Assembly: GCF_030345795.1 (NCBI RefSeq)
Contig: NZ_JAUALB010000001.1
Location: 3,030,001 to 3,094,000, forward strand
Direction: 5' to 3'
Length of the DNA stretch: 64,000 nucleotides
DNA from: Micromonospora sp. WMMA1363
GTDB lineage: Bacteria > Actinomycetota > Actinomycetes > Mycobacteriales > Micromonosporaceae
The translations under genes were made by a program, and so were the position numbers. The notes under the pieces were generated by a model. That model was not told where the DNA came from. It worked only from the letters and a program-made list of their open reading frames with translations, and did not search any database. Of the stretch, positions 1 through 8,305 are shown in pieces (within the stretch, counting starts at the first letter, position 1; each line of letters opens with the position of its first letter).

Positions 1-162
1 GAAGACGTCCCGCTCCCGGCAATTGGCCTGCAACTGCACTTCCAGGCAGTCGTTGGCAAACCGGGACACCCGCACCGGATGCAGCGGGACACCGAGGTGG
101 GCGCAGATCTCGGCGGCGAGTTCGGGATGGGCGGTTCCGCTGAAAACGGCGATGTCGCGCAC
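1..162 (-). CDS. prs: Ribose-phosphate pyrophosphokinase, N-terminal 54 residues (partial)
   Basis: The gene runs off the left edge, so only the N-terminus is present. The reading begins with GTG at 160-162 and gives VRDIAVFSGTAHPELAAEIC, followed by a stretch ending RERDVF. This matches the start of PRPP synthetases (FSGxAHPELAxxI, then a ENVRGxDVF-like element), which make 5-phosphoribosyl 1-pyrophosphate from ribose 5-phosphate and ATP. The version here (CRERDVF) is divergent, suggesting a second Prs-type paralogue rather than the main enzyme. It lies downstream of purC on the same strand, a sensible neighbour because PRPP feeds purine synthesis. The start is a best guess, since no strong ribosome-binding site was seen. 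Confidence 0.7.
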   Translation of the reverse strand, partial: MRDIAVFSGTAHPELAAEICAHLGVPLHPVRVSRFANDCLEVQLQANCRERDVF

Positions 163-407
163 GTCTGCACATCGTACGGGCGGCGGAGCGGCGCGGACCG
201 CCGGCACCATCCGGAGCCCCCGGGCGGTGAGCCGCGCCCGGGAGTGCCGGAAGCGCGACCCGCGGACCTGGCGGGCGGTACCCGGGCCGCCGGCGCGCGG
301 AGCACCGCGCTGCTGGTCGGACTTCGCCTGACCTGTCCCGCGACGCTGGGAGGTGTTCGCGCTGCACAGGCGGCCGGTCCTCACCAACCACGCACAGCGG
401 GTACCGG

Positions 408-1241
408 TCAGTCCCAGCGGTTGCCGGTGAGCTTCTCGTAGACGTCGACGTAACGGGCGCGGGTCGCCTCGACCACCTCGGCCGGCACCTCCGGCGCGGG
501 GCCCTGCTTGTCCCAGCCGCTCTCGGCCGCCCAGTCCCGGACGTACTGCTTGTCGTACGAGAACTGGGCCCGCCCCGGCTGGTAGGACTCGGCCGGCCAG
601 AACCGTGACGAATCCGAGGTGAGGAGCTCGTCGCCGACCGTCAGCGTGCCGTCCGCCGCCCAGCCCAGCTCGATTTTGGTGTCGGCGATCAGAATCCCCC
701 GGTCGGCGGCCAGCTCGGCTCCTCGCCGGTAGAGGTCCAGGGTGACCGTGCGCAGCCGCTCAGCGGTCTCCGCGCCGACCTTGTCCACCACCTCGGTGAA
801 GGTGATCGGCTGGTCGTGCTCCCCCATCGGCGCCTTGGTGGAGGGGGTGAAGATCGGCTCAGGCAGGATGGCCGCCTCGACCAGCCCGCGCGGCAGTTCC
901 ACACCGGAGACGGCGCCGGTGCGCTGGTACTCGGCGAGGCCGCCGCCGGACAGGAAGCCTCGAGCGACGCACTCCACCGGGACCATCTCCAACCGCCGGC
1001 ACCGGATCGCCCGGCCGGCGAACCCGGCCGGCACGTCGGTGGCCGAGATCACGTGGTTCGGCGCCAGGTCGGCGAGCTGCTCGAACCACCACAACGAGAG
1101 CGCGGTGAGCAGCTTGCCCTTGTCCGGGATCGGCGTCGGCAGCACCACGTCGTAGATGGAAAGGCGATCCGACGCGACCAGGATCAGGTCGTCGCCATCG
1201 GCGTAGACGTCCCGGACCTTGCCCGAGTGCAGAAGTTCCAC
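408..1241 (-). CDS. purC: Phosphoribosylaminoimidazole-succinocarboxamide synthase
   Basis: SAICAR synthetase of de novo purine synthesis, joining CAIR and aspartate with ATP. The 277-residue product has the usual length. It starts VELLHSGKVRDVY, carries the family signature around VPVECVARGFLSGGG, and has the second signature IADTKIELG followed by GDELLTSDSSRFWP. The GTG at 1239-1241 is preferred because the longer open frame adds 28 unconserved residues. It is probably co-oriented and possibly co-transcribed with the downstream prs fragment, although 245 bases separate them. Confidence 0.95.
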   Translation of the reverse strand: MELLHSGKVRDVYADGDDLILVASDRLSIYDVVLPTPIPDKGKLLTALSLWWFEQLADLAPNHVISATDVPAGFAGRAIRCRRLEMVPVECVARGFLSGGGLAEYQRTGAVSGVELPRGLVEAAILPEPIFTPSTKAPMGEHDQPITFTEVVDKVGAETAERLRTVTLDLYRRGAELAADRGILIADTKIELGWAADGTLTVGDELLTSDSSRFWPAESYQPGRAQFSYDKQYVRDWAAESGWDKQGPAPEVPAEVVEATRARYVDVYEKLTGNRWD

Positions 1242-1464
1242 GCCGCTAGTACACCACGCGGCCCGCGTAACACCGGCGCCGGTTGCCCGGGGGCGACGAC
1301 CGGCACACCCACCGGCGCGGCGCAATCATTATCGCCGGCGGTGCGGCCTGCGTCCAGGGTTCACCCCCGGCCGAGCACCGCACCACCGCGCACCGTTCCC
1401 CGCTCCGGTGCCGGACCCGCCGCCGGGCTACCGGGCGCGCCGGTAGCCCTCACCGGTTGGCCGG

Positions 1465-1713
1465 TCAACGCGGACCACCACGCCGGTTACGCATCACGCG
1501 TAGCAGGAGTAGGACGATCACGGCCACCACGATCAGGCAGCAGAGCAGCCCGAAGAGTCCGAAACCGCCACCGCGGGAGCGTCGCCGGACAGCTTCGACC
1601 GCCACCTCACCCGGACCGGTCGAGGCCCACGCCGCCATCGGAACGAACACCGACAACACGACCGCGCCGAGGACCGTGCCCAACCGGCCCCACCACTTGC
1701 CGAAAACAGACAT
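1465..1713 (-). CDS. Small secreted or membrane protein, unknown function
   Basis: An 82-residue product with a hydrophobic N-terminal segment (about residues 10-31, ending near AAWAS, signal-peptide-like), a short basic/polar middle with several arginines, and a second strongly hydrophobic helix (about residues 52-73, LLCCLIVVAVIVLLLL) followed by an RNRRGG tail. This looks like a small membrane protein with a processed or anchored N-terminus. No family is recognised. It stands alone between purC and the tRNA pair. The ATG start is clear, and the hydrophobic pattern argues for a real gene. Confidence 0.65.
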   Translation of the reverse strand: MSVFGKWWGRLGTVLGAVVLSVFVPMAAWASTGPGEVAVEAVRRRSRGGGFGLFGLLCCLIVVAVIVLLLLRVMRNRRGGPR

Positions 1714-1900
1714 GGCCCCATCCTCGCCGAATCGCGCAACTCCGGACGCGGGGTCGGGGCACGCAGCGGATCGACCGGGGAAACACGCGCCCGATCCACA
1801 TGATCCGTTCCGTATCGGCCAGTATCGGTGCCCCGTACCCGACTACGCGATGCCCCGGGCGTCGCGCACCCGCCAGGGGCGGGCACGGTCACCGACACGA

Positions 1901-1930
1901 CGAAGGCCCCGGAGGATCCCGGGGCCTTCG
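1901..1930 (-). terminator. Hairpin terminator after tRNA-fMet copy 1
   Basis: Perfect 12-bp stem (cgaaggccccgg / ccggggccttcg) with a 6-base loop, located 9 bases past the 3' end of the tRNA on the minus strand. There is no strong T-tract. The same stem recurs after the second tRNA copy. Confidence 0.75.
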
Positions 1931-1938
1931 CCAACGAG

Positions 1939-2012
1939 TAGCGGGGACAGGATTTGAACCTGCGACCTCTGGGTTATGAGCCCAGCGAGCTACCGAGCTG
2001 CTCCACCCCGCG
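1939..2012 (-). tRNA. Initiator tRNA-fMet (CAT), copy 1
   Basis: The 74-nt cloverleaf starts CGCGGGGTGG on the minus strand, has a CAT anticodon in the loop CTCATAA, and a T-loop TTCAAAT. Initiator hallmarks are visible: C1 cannot pair with base 72 (T), and the anticodon stem carries three consecutive G-C pairs (GGG/CCC). CCA is not encoded. It is one of two near-identical tandem copies offset by 343 bases. Confidence 0.93.
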
Positions 2013-2244
2013 TCGGTTTCATCAGTCTAGCCCATCCCGCGCCGCCATGATCGCCCCCCCCTCCGGCGGCCCGGACGCTCGGCTCCGGCCGGCAGAATCC
2101 GCCGCCCCGACCCGGTCGCGGGCAGCACCGCGCGACGAGCGGGGCACGGGCGTCCCGACAAAGCGATCCGGCCACGGGCCACACCCGAACGCGACAGGCG
2201 CTCCGGAACCGCGAACGCCGGACACGACAAAAGCCGGGGAACGA

Positions 2245-2273
2245 CGAAGGCCCCGGAAGATCCGGGGCCTTCG
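2245..2273 (-). terminator. Hairpin terminator after tRNA-fMet copy 2
   Basis: Same 12-bp stem as the terminator of copy 1 with a 5-base loop (aagat), 9 bases beyond the tRNA 3' end. The terminator was therefore duplicated together with the tRNA. Confidence 0.75.
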
Positions 2274-2281
2274 CCAACGAG

Positions 2282-2355
2282 TAGCGGGGACAGGATTTGA
2301 ACCTGCGACCTCTGGGTTATGAGCCCAGCGAGCTACCGAGCTGCTCCACCCCGCG
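2282..2355 (-). tRNA. Initiator tRNA-fMet (CAT), copy 2
   Basis: Same 74-nt sequence as copy 1 at 1939-2012, with CAT anticodon, unpaired C1, GGG/CCC anticodon stem and no encoded CCA. The duplication extends a few bases into the 5' flank and through the downstream terminator, but the sequence between the two units differs. Each copy can therefore be transcribed as an independent short unit. Confidence 0.93.
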
Positions 2356-2366
2356 TCGGTTTCCCA

Positions 2367-2396
2367 ACCGTATCGCACCACCCCGGCACCCTGCAA
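2367..2396 (-). promoter_or_regulatory. Putative promoter of tRNA-fMet copy 2
   Basis: On the minus strand, TTGCAG (2391-2396) and TACGGT (2367-2372) are separated by 18 bases. The -10 lies 11 bases before the mature tRNA 5' end. This fits a vegetative sigma promoter for a short stable-RNA transcript. Confidence 0.55.
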
Positions 2397-2413
2397 AACG
2401 ACCGGACCACCGC

Positions 2414-2459
2414 GGCGTGGGAGGGTCCCGACCGTCCGGGGTCGGGACCCTCCCACGCC
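2414..2459 (-). terminator. Strong hairpin terminator after the sigma-factor operon
   Basis: Perfect 19-bp GC-rich stem (arms 2414-2432 and 2441-2459) with an 8-base loop, 20 bases past the stop of the membrane partner gene. No T-tract, as is common in high-GC actinobacteria. Confidence 0.75.
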
Positions 2460-2479
2460 TCAACGGAGGACACGGCTCG

Positions 2480-3364
2480 TCAGCCGAGCCAGGACATGAT
2501 CGCGCGCACCGCGCGGTGGCTGTCGGCGTCGACCTGCGCACGCTCCGCCGAGGTGCCCTCCCAGCCCTGCTCCCACAGGAGCGTCACCACGTCGCCGACC
2601 CGGATCGCGCGGATCAACCGCACCTGCTCCCCGTCGACCGGATTTCCCGCCAGGTCACGGGCGTCGGACCGGATCTCGAACAGCACCGACTCGTCACCGA
2701 AGTCGCCGCCGTCGAGTAGCTTCGGGTGGTACGTCGCCGGGTTGCTCCCGCCCGCGCCCCGCTGCGTCGGGCAGGCGCGGACCGCGTCACGCAACTCACC
2801 CATCGCGTCGTCGGCACGGCCCGGCTCGTAGATCGTGATGGAGTTCACGTAGCTGCCGTCCGGGATGTAGCCCGCGTTCGCGGGACTGCTGGCCTTCTTG
2901 TAGGCGAGGTGCCGGCTCCGGCGCTGCACGACCGCGTCGTCGCTGGCAAGACGGGCCCCGCACAGTGGCGGCAGCACCTCGGCGTCGACGAAGGTCGAGA
3001 TCCCCTTGTCGTTCTCCGGAGCGAGCTGGAAGAACGCCTCATCCGGGATCGAGGTCGGCCGGTACGGAGTGCCCGTCGCGGTCGACGGGCTACCGCTGGG
3101 GATCGCCGACGGCGTCGGGCTCGGCACGGACGGCGAGGTCGGGGGCCCGCCAGGCGGGGCGACCGGGGCAGGATCGGCGGAGAGCACGAGCTGCGAACCG
3201 GCCGCCGCCCCGGTGACCAGGACTGCCACCGCGAGCGCCGTGCCAGCCATCCGGATCCGGGCGCGCCGATCCGCGGTACGGCGGAGCTTCTCCGGCGCGG
3301 GCAGCGTACGCGTGCCCGCCTCGTCGGCGAGCGAACGGTAGAGGTCGGACAGGTCAGGCGACAT
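2480..3364 (-). CDS. Membrane-anchored partner of an ECF sigma factor (hypothetical)
   Basis: The 294-residue protein has a short cytoplasmic N-terminus (MSPDLSDLYRSLADEAG), a basic stretch, one transmembrane segment (about residues 38-60, AGTALAVAVLVTGAAAG) and a Pro/Ser/Thr-rich linker leading to an extracytoplasmic domain of about 190 residues. The ATG at 3364 overlaps the end of the upstream sigma-factor gene by 11 bases, implying translational coupling. That arrangement and topology resemble membrane anti-sigma or sensor partners, but no zinc-binding HxxxCxxC motif is present. Anti-sigma activity is therefore inferred only from context. Confidence 0.75.
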   Translation of the reverse strand: MSPDLSDLYRSLADEAGTRTLPAPEKLRRTADRRARIRMAGTALAVAVLVTGAAAGSQLVLSADPAPVAPPGGPPTSPSVPSPTPSAIPSGSPSTATGTPYRPTSIPDEAFFQLAPENDKGISTFVDAEVLPPLCGARLASDDAVVQRRSRHLAYKKASSPANAGYIPDGSYVNSITIYEPGRADDAMGELRDAVRACPTQRGAGGSNPATYHPKLLDGGDFGDESVLFEIRSDARDLAGNPVDGEQVRLIRAIRVGDVVTLLWEQGWEGTSAERAQVDADSHRAVRAIMSWLG

Positions 3365-3863
3365 CGTTCGCCTCCAGTCGCTCGTCGGTGAGGTTTGGCA
3401 GGAGGGCCGCCAGCCGGGCACGCCCCCGGGACAGCCAGGACTTCACGGTCCCGGTCGCCACGTTCGTCTCGCGGGCGATGTCTTCGACGGACATGTCGTA
3501 GAGGTAGTGCAGGGCGAGCGCCTGCCGTTGGTTGGCCGGGAGCTGCCGGAGCGCGCCGACCAGGAGCACGCTGTCCTCGTTGGGGGGCGGCACCGGGCCC
3601 GGCACGCCGGAGCGGCGCATCGCCGTCCGCCAACCGGTCAGCCGGCGCCAACGGTCGGTGGCCAGCCGGGCCACCACCAGCCGCAGCCAGGCCTCCGGCG
3701 CGGGGTGCCCGGTGAGTTTCCCCCACTGCCGCCAGGCCCGGGCGTACGCCTCCTGCACGAGATCCTGTGCCTCGGCGTGGTCGCCCGCGACGGCGTAGCC
3801 GTAGCGCAGCATCCGGTGCGCGGTGCTCCGGTAGAACTCGTCGAAACTCGCCGCGTCCCTCAT
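3354..3863 (-). CDS. ECF RNA polymerase sigma factor, SigE family
   Basis: The 169-residue product begins MRDAASFDEFYRSTAHRML. It has a sigma region 2 core (AQDLVQEAYARAWRQWGKL) and a region 4 helix-turn-helix (MSVEDIARETNVATGTVKSWLSRGRARL). Length and motifs fit the SigE-type ECF family common in Streptomyces and Micromonospora, without the C-terminal extensions of other groups. The ATG at 3863 is chosen because the longer frame upstream is arginine-rich and unconserved. It is the first gene of a two-gene operon with the overlapping membrane protein, which probably modulates it. Confidence 0.9.
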   Translation of the reverse strand: MRDAASFDEFYRSTAHRMLRYGYAVAGDHAEAQDLVQEAYARAWRQWGKLTGHPAPEAWLRLVVARLATDRWRRLTGWRTAMRRSGVPGPVPPPNEDSVLLVGALRQLPANQRQALALHYLYDMSVEDIARETNVATGTVKSWLSRGRARLAALLPNLTDERLEANDVA

Positions 3864-3951
3864 GTCACCATCACATGTCCCCAAGGTCCGTCGCTGTCGT
3901 TGTCCTAAGAACGGTGCCGCTGCCCGGCGGGTTGCACAGATGTCGGGAACA

Positions 3952-3997
3952 CGGCGGCGCCCCCGGATCCTCGCTGGGAGATCCGGGGGCGCCGCCG
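3952..3997 (-). terminator. Hairpin terminator after the UPF0182 gene
   Basis: Perfect 18-bp stem (3952-3969 with 3980-3997) and 10-base loop, starting 14 bases past the stop codon of the UPF0182 gene on the minus strand. Confidence 0.75.
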
Positions 3998-4011
3998 ATC
4001 GCGGTGCCGGC

Positions 4012-7005
4012 TCAGCCGCCGGTCGTCGGTGTGCCCGTGGGCGTCGGAGTGGGCGTGCCACCGGGCGCCGGGGCGGCCGCGCCCTGTGCCTGTTGGAAAG
4101 CCGTGATCGCCTCGTCCAGCGCCTTCAACGCCCGGCCGTACCGCTCGAAGTCACCGGAGGCCTGCGCGACCTTAACCTCCGTCATCGCGGCCTCGAGCCG
4201 GTTCGCCGCCTCGGTCAGCTCGCCGGTGAACGGGGGCGGGGTCGCACCCGGGCTCGGCGACGGCGACGGCGGCGTCTCACCGGACGGCGGCGGGGTGGTC
4301 GGCGCGCCGGCCTGCTTGCCCTGCTCGACGAGTTGCTTGATGCCGTCGGTGAGGTTGTCGGCCAGCACGACGTACGAGCCGCCGTCGCCGTACGACAGGA
4401 GAACCTTCTGCAGCAGCGGGTACGCGTCCTGCTGGTTGCTCTTCACATACACCGGCTCGACGTAGAGCATTCCGTCGCCGAACGGCAGGGAGAGCAGGTT
4501 GCCGTACTGGACCTGCGCCTGGTTGGAGGAGAGCAGGTTGAGCTGCTGCCGGATCTGGGCGTTGTTGGTCATCTGCTGGTGCACCTGCACCGGGCCGGAG
4601 ATCCGCGTCTGGTCCGGCAGCTCCAGCACCTCCAGCCGCGGCTGACCGTCAACGTAGGAGCCGGAGATCAACGCGGCCAGGTTCTGCCGTCCGTTAGGGG
4701 TGACCGCGGCGGTGAGCTGGAACCGCGGCGACTCCTGCCCCGGGAACTGGGTGAAGAGGTAGTACGGCGGCTGCTTCTGCCCGCTGTCGGGCGCGTCCGG
4801 CACGTTGGGGACCTGCCAGAAGTCCTGCCCGGAGTAGAAGTCGCCAGGGCTGGTCACGTGGAACCGGGTGAGCAGGTTGCGCTGCACCTTGAACAGGTCG
4901 GCCGGGTACCGGAAGTGCGCGACCAGATCCTCCGGGATCTCCGACCTCGGTTTGACCAGGTCACCGCCGAACGCCCGGTTCCAGGCCCGCAGCACCGGGT
5001 CGCCGTCGTCGAACTCGTACAGCGTGACGGTGCCGTCGTACGCGTCGACGGTCGCCTTCACCGAGTTGCGGATGTAGTTGACGTTCTCGCGGGCGAGCTG
5101 GAACGTGCCGCGGCCGGTCAGCTCGTCGGTCGTCTCCTGCTGGAGGTTGACCCGCTCGGCGTACGGGTAGGTGGCGGCGGTGGTGTAGCCGTCGACGATC
5201 CACTGCACCCGGCCGCCGACCACCGCCGGGTACGGGTCGCCGTCCACGGTGAGGAACGGGGCGACCTTTTCCACCCGGTCGCGGGGGTTACGGACGTAGA
5301 GCAGCTTGGAGTTCTCATTGACCGCCTCGGAGAGCAGGAAGTTCGTCTCCTGCTCCTTGACGGCGTAGAGCAGCCGTCGGGTGAAGGAACCGATCTCGAC
5401 GCCGCCGGAGCCGGTGTAGGTGTAGTAGGACTCGGGACCGTTGTCGCCACCCTCGCCCACCGGCCGGTCGAACTCGGCGGGGTTGGCTTCCGGGTCGGCC
5501 TTGCCGACGATGGCGTAGTCGCCGGTCTCCATCCGCTCGCCGTAGTAGATTCGCGGCTGGCTGGCCGGGACCTGCTCGCTCTGCGCGGAGCAGGCCTCCT
5601 GCGACCGCTCGCCGAGGAAGCCCGAGACGAAGAATGGCTGGCCGCCGCAGACGACCTGGTTGGCCGGGGCGGCGACCAGGCCGTAGCCGTGGGTGTAGAC
5701 GGTGTGCCGGTTGATCCAGTTGCTCTGCTGCGCGGTCAGCTCACCGTAGTTGATCTCACGGACGCCGACCACGTAGTCCTGCGTCTTGCCGTCCACGGTG
5801 TAGCGGTCGATGTCGAGCTTAGGGCCGAAGTCGTAGAAGCCGCGTACCTGCTGGAGCTGGGTGTAGGTCTCGCTGACCAGCTGCGGGTCCAGCAGGCGGG
5901 CGTTCGGCACCACCGCGGTGTCGGTGGCCAGGGTGGCCGGCGGGGTGAGATTGCTCGCCGCGTACGGCCTGTTCTCGACGCCGGCGAGGGTGAACGCGGC
6001 GCGGGTGGCGTCGATGCTGCGTTGGATGTACGGCGCCTCCTTGTCCCGGGCGCTCGGCTTCACCTCGAAGGTCTGCACCGCCCACGGGTAGATGCCGCCG
6101 ATCGCGACGGCGGAGACGCCGAGCAGGGCCAGCGAGATGCCCGGCCAGACCAGGTTCCGCATCCAGGCGTTGGAGAAGACGATGATCGCGATCGCCACCA
6201 CGACCGAGATGTAGGCGAGGATCTCCTTCGCCGGCAGCAGCGCGTTGACGTCGGCGTAGCCGGCGCCGTAGACGTTGGCCCCGTCGTTGTACTCCAGCAA
6301 CATCGCCCGCCGGTCCAGCACGTACGCGACGGCCTTGAGCAGCACGAAGATCGCGACCAGGCTGCTCAGATGGACCCGTGCGGCATTGCTCATCCGGTCC
6401 CCGACGCCCTGCAGGCGGACGCCGCCGAAGATGTAGTGGACGGCGAGCGCCCCGATCAGCGCAAGCACCACCGCGGTGAAGCCAACCCCGAGCAGATAAC
6501 GCCAGAACGGCAGGTCGAACACGTAGAAGCCGACGTCCACCCCGAACTCCGGGTCCGTCACGCCGAAGTCCCCGCCGTTGCGGAAGAGCAGCCACTGGTC
6601 CCACCGACTCTGCGCCGACAGCCCGGCGAAGAGGCCGATCACGGCGGCGACCAGCGCGATCCAGGCGCCGAGCCGTGGGCTCAGCAGCATCCGGTACCGC
6701 TCCAGGGTGGCCTGCTCCGGGGACTGCGGACGCAGCCGGGGCCGCAGCCGGTGCGCCAGCCAGAGGTTCCCGCCCACCACGACCGCCATGCCGAGCCCGA
6801 CCGCGAGGAAGAGCAGCAGCCGGGTGGCGAGCACCCCGGTGAAGACCTGGGTGTACGCGACCTCGTCGAACCACAGCCAGTCTGTCCACGCCTGCACACC
6901 CCAGCCGAGCAGGGTGAAGAGCACAAACACCCCGACCAGGACACCGATCGTGACGCGTCCGCGTCGGCTCATCCTCGGCAGGGGGGCATTGCTACGCATG
7001 ACCAC
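4012..7005 (-). CDS. UPF0182 family large integral membrane protein
   Basis: The 997-residue protein has an N-terminal membrane domain of about seven hydrophobic helices in the first 310 residues (for example VTIGVLVGVFVLFTLLGWGV and a later IALVAAVIGLFAGL), then a very large extracytoplasmic domain. It ends in a low-complexity Pro/Thr/Gly tail. This architecture and motifs such as WFDEVAYTQVF identify the UPF0182/COG1615 family, widespread in actinobacteria and of unknown function. The GTG at 7005 has a GGAG six bases upstream; an ATG at 6999 is the alternative. In mycobacteria the homologue likewise neighbours the PDZ protease gene found next here. Confidence 0.9.
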   Translation of the reverse strand: MVMRSNAPLPRMSRRGRVTIGVLVGVFVLFTLLGWGVQAWTDWLWFDEVAYTQVFTGVLATRLLLFLAVGLGMAVVVGGNLWLAHRLRPRLRPQSPEQATLERYRMLLSPRLGAWIALVAAVIGLFAGLSAQSRWDQWLLFRNGGDFGVTDPEFGVDVGFYVFDLPFWRYLLGVGFTAVVLALIGALAVHYIFGGVRLQGVGDRMSNAARVHLSSLVAIFVLLKAVAYVLDRRAMLLEYNDGANVYGAGYADVNALLPAKEILAYISVVVAIAIIVFSNAWMRNLVWPGISLALLGVSAVAIGGIYPWAVQTFEVKPSARDKEAPYIQRSIDATRAAFTLAGVENRPYAASNLTPPATLATDTAVVPNARLLDPQLVSETYTQLQQVRGFYDFGPKLDIDRYTVDGKTQDYVVGVREINYGELTAQQSNWINRHTVYTHGYGLVAAPANQVVCGGQPFFVSGFLGERSQEACSAQSEQVPASQPRIYYGERMETGDYAIVGKADPEANPAEFDRPVGEGGDNGPESYYTYTGSGGVEIGSFTRRLLYAVKEQETNFLLSEAVNENSKLLYVRNPRDRVEKVAPFLTVDGDPYPAVVGGRVQWIVDGYTTAATYPYAERVNLQQETTDELTGRGTFQLARENVNYIRNSVKATVDAYDGTVTLYEFDDGDPVLRAWNRAFGGDLVKPRSEIPEDLVAHFRYPADLFKVQRNLLTRFHVTSPGDFYSGQDFWQVPNVPDAPDSGQKQPPYYLFTQFPGQESPRFQLTAAVTPNGRQNLAALISGSYVDGQPRLEVLELPDQTRISGPVQVHQQMTNNAQIRQQLNLLSSNQAQVQYGNLLSLPFGDGMLYVEPVYVKSNQQDAYPLLQKVLLSYGDGGSYVVLADNLTDGIKQLVEQGKQAGAPTTPPPSGETPPSPSPSPGATPPPFTGELTEAANRLEAAMTEVKVAQASGDFERYGRALKALDEAITAFQQAQGAAAPAPGGTPTPTPTGTPTTGG

Positions 7006-7178
7006 TGTTGGCTCCGCACGCTCGATGTGATCGGCTCCGACCAGGCCACCAGAGTACGGGGTCTTCCTGAACGTTCCGGGCCACGGTCAGGTCGCACCGC
7101 ACGCGGCGACGCCGGCCCGCCCTCGTGAGCTCGTGGCGCCGGGGCTGCGGCGGGGCTGGTGACGGTCGGGAGCGTCAC

Positions 7179-8192
7179 CTAACAGCGGGCAGGGTGATCA
7201 CCTGCGCGCAGGGCTTGCAGTGCGTGCAGTGCGTCGTCGAGGGTGGCCACCCTCAGCAGCGGGAGATCCGGCTGCGGGTTGCGGACGGCCTCGGCGCAGT
7301 TGTCGGCCGGGACCAGGAACGCGGTGGCCCCCGCGTCCCTCGCCCCGACCAGCTTCTGGGCTATCCCGCCGATCGGGCCGACCCGTCCGTCGTCGTCGAT
7401 CGTGCCGGTGCCGGCGATGATCCGCCCGCCGGTCAGGTCCTCCGGGGTCAGCTTGTCCACGATCCCGAGGGCGAACATCAGGCCGGCGCTCGGCCCGCCG
7501 ATGTCCGTCAGGTCGATCTTCAGCGTGAAGGGATGCGGCTGCTCCTGATCGATCTCGATCCCGATCCGGGGCCGGCCGTCCTGCTCCTGGCTGGTGATCC
7601 GGGCGATCGCCGCGGCCCCGTCCCTGGTGTAACCGACCTCCAGGGTAGTCCCGGCCGGCTTGGCCCGGATCAGCTCGGTGAGCCGGCCGGCGGCCGTCGC
7701 CGGCTGCCCGTCTACCGAGGTCACCACGTCGCCGGGCTTGAGGATACCGGCTGACGGGCCGTCCGCGGCGACGGTCTTGACCACGATCCGCACCGGGAAC
7801 CCCAGCTCGCGCAGCGCCGCGGTCTCCGCGCTGCTCTGCGACACCTTGAAGTCCTCCGCGTTACGCTCCTCGACCTCCTCCTGGGTCTCCCCCGGCGGAT
7901 ACACCAGCTCGCGCGGCACCACCGCCTCGTCGTCGGAGAACCAGCCCTGGATGGCCGAGCGCAGCTTGACCGAGGGCTGCACCCCCACCGTGGTCAGCCG
8001 CAGCTGTCCCGCCGACGTGGAGGTCTCCCGGCCGGTGACCTGGATGACCTCCTTTCCGTTGTCGGAGCCGAGCGTGTTGACGGTCGGGCCGGGACCGAGC
8101 ACCACGTACGGGATGGGTGCCGCGAGCACGCCGATGCTGAGCAGTGTGGTGAGCAGGGCACCGAGCAGGACGGTCAGGCCGCGACGTCTCAT
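7179..8192 (-). CDS. YlbL-like membrane PDZ domain / Lon-type (S16) serine protease
   Basis: The 337-residue product has an N-terminal anchor helix (MRRRGLTVLLGALLTTLLSIGVLAAPIPY), a PDZ domain in the middle (GPSAGILKPGDVVTSVDGQPA) and a C-terminal S16 Lon-like protease domain. The catalytic serine lies in GGPSAGLMFALGI, with the following lysine in GTGTIDDDGRVGPIGGIAQK. Such proteins are membrane-tethered quality-control proteases. The ATG at 8192 is preferred because the upstream extension lacks conservation and overlaps the divergent promoter region of the DUF2342 gene. Confidence 0.9.
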   Translation of the reverse strand: MRRRGLTVLLGALLTTLLSIGVLAAPIPYVVLGPGPTVNTLGSDNGKEVIQVTGRETSTSAGQLRLTTVGVQPSVKLRSAIQGWFSDDEAVVPRELVYPPGETQEEVEERNAEDFKVSQSSAETAALRELGFPVRIVVKTVAADGPSAGILKPGDVVTSVDGQPATAAGRLTELIRAKPAGTTLEVGYTRDGAAAIARITSQEQDGRPRIGIEIDQEQPHPFTLKIDLTDIGGPSAGLMFALGIVDKLTPEDLTGGRIIAGTGTIDDDGRVGPIGGIAQKLVGARDAGATAFLVPADNCAEAVRNPQPDLPLLRVATLDDALHALQALRAGDHPARC

Positions 8193-8305
8193 GCCGCAGA
8201 GCGTACCGACCGGACCGGGTCGCGCCGGCGGACGAGCCGGGACTTCGCCGTCAGCGCAACGGCAGCAGACGCTACCTGGGGCGCGGCGCGCGTACCGTAG
8301 ACCTC

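Noticed and set aside
3862..7128. 1088-residue plus-strand open frame
   Set aside because: Antisense to the UPF0182 gene in a high-GC region; low-complexity Arg/Val/Gly-rich product without domains, while the opposite strand has a clear family.
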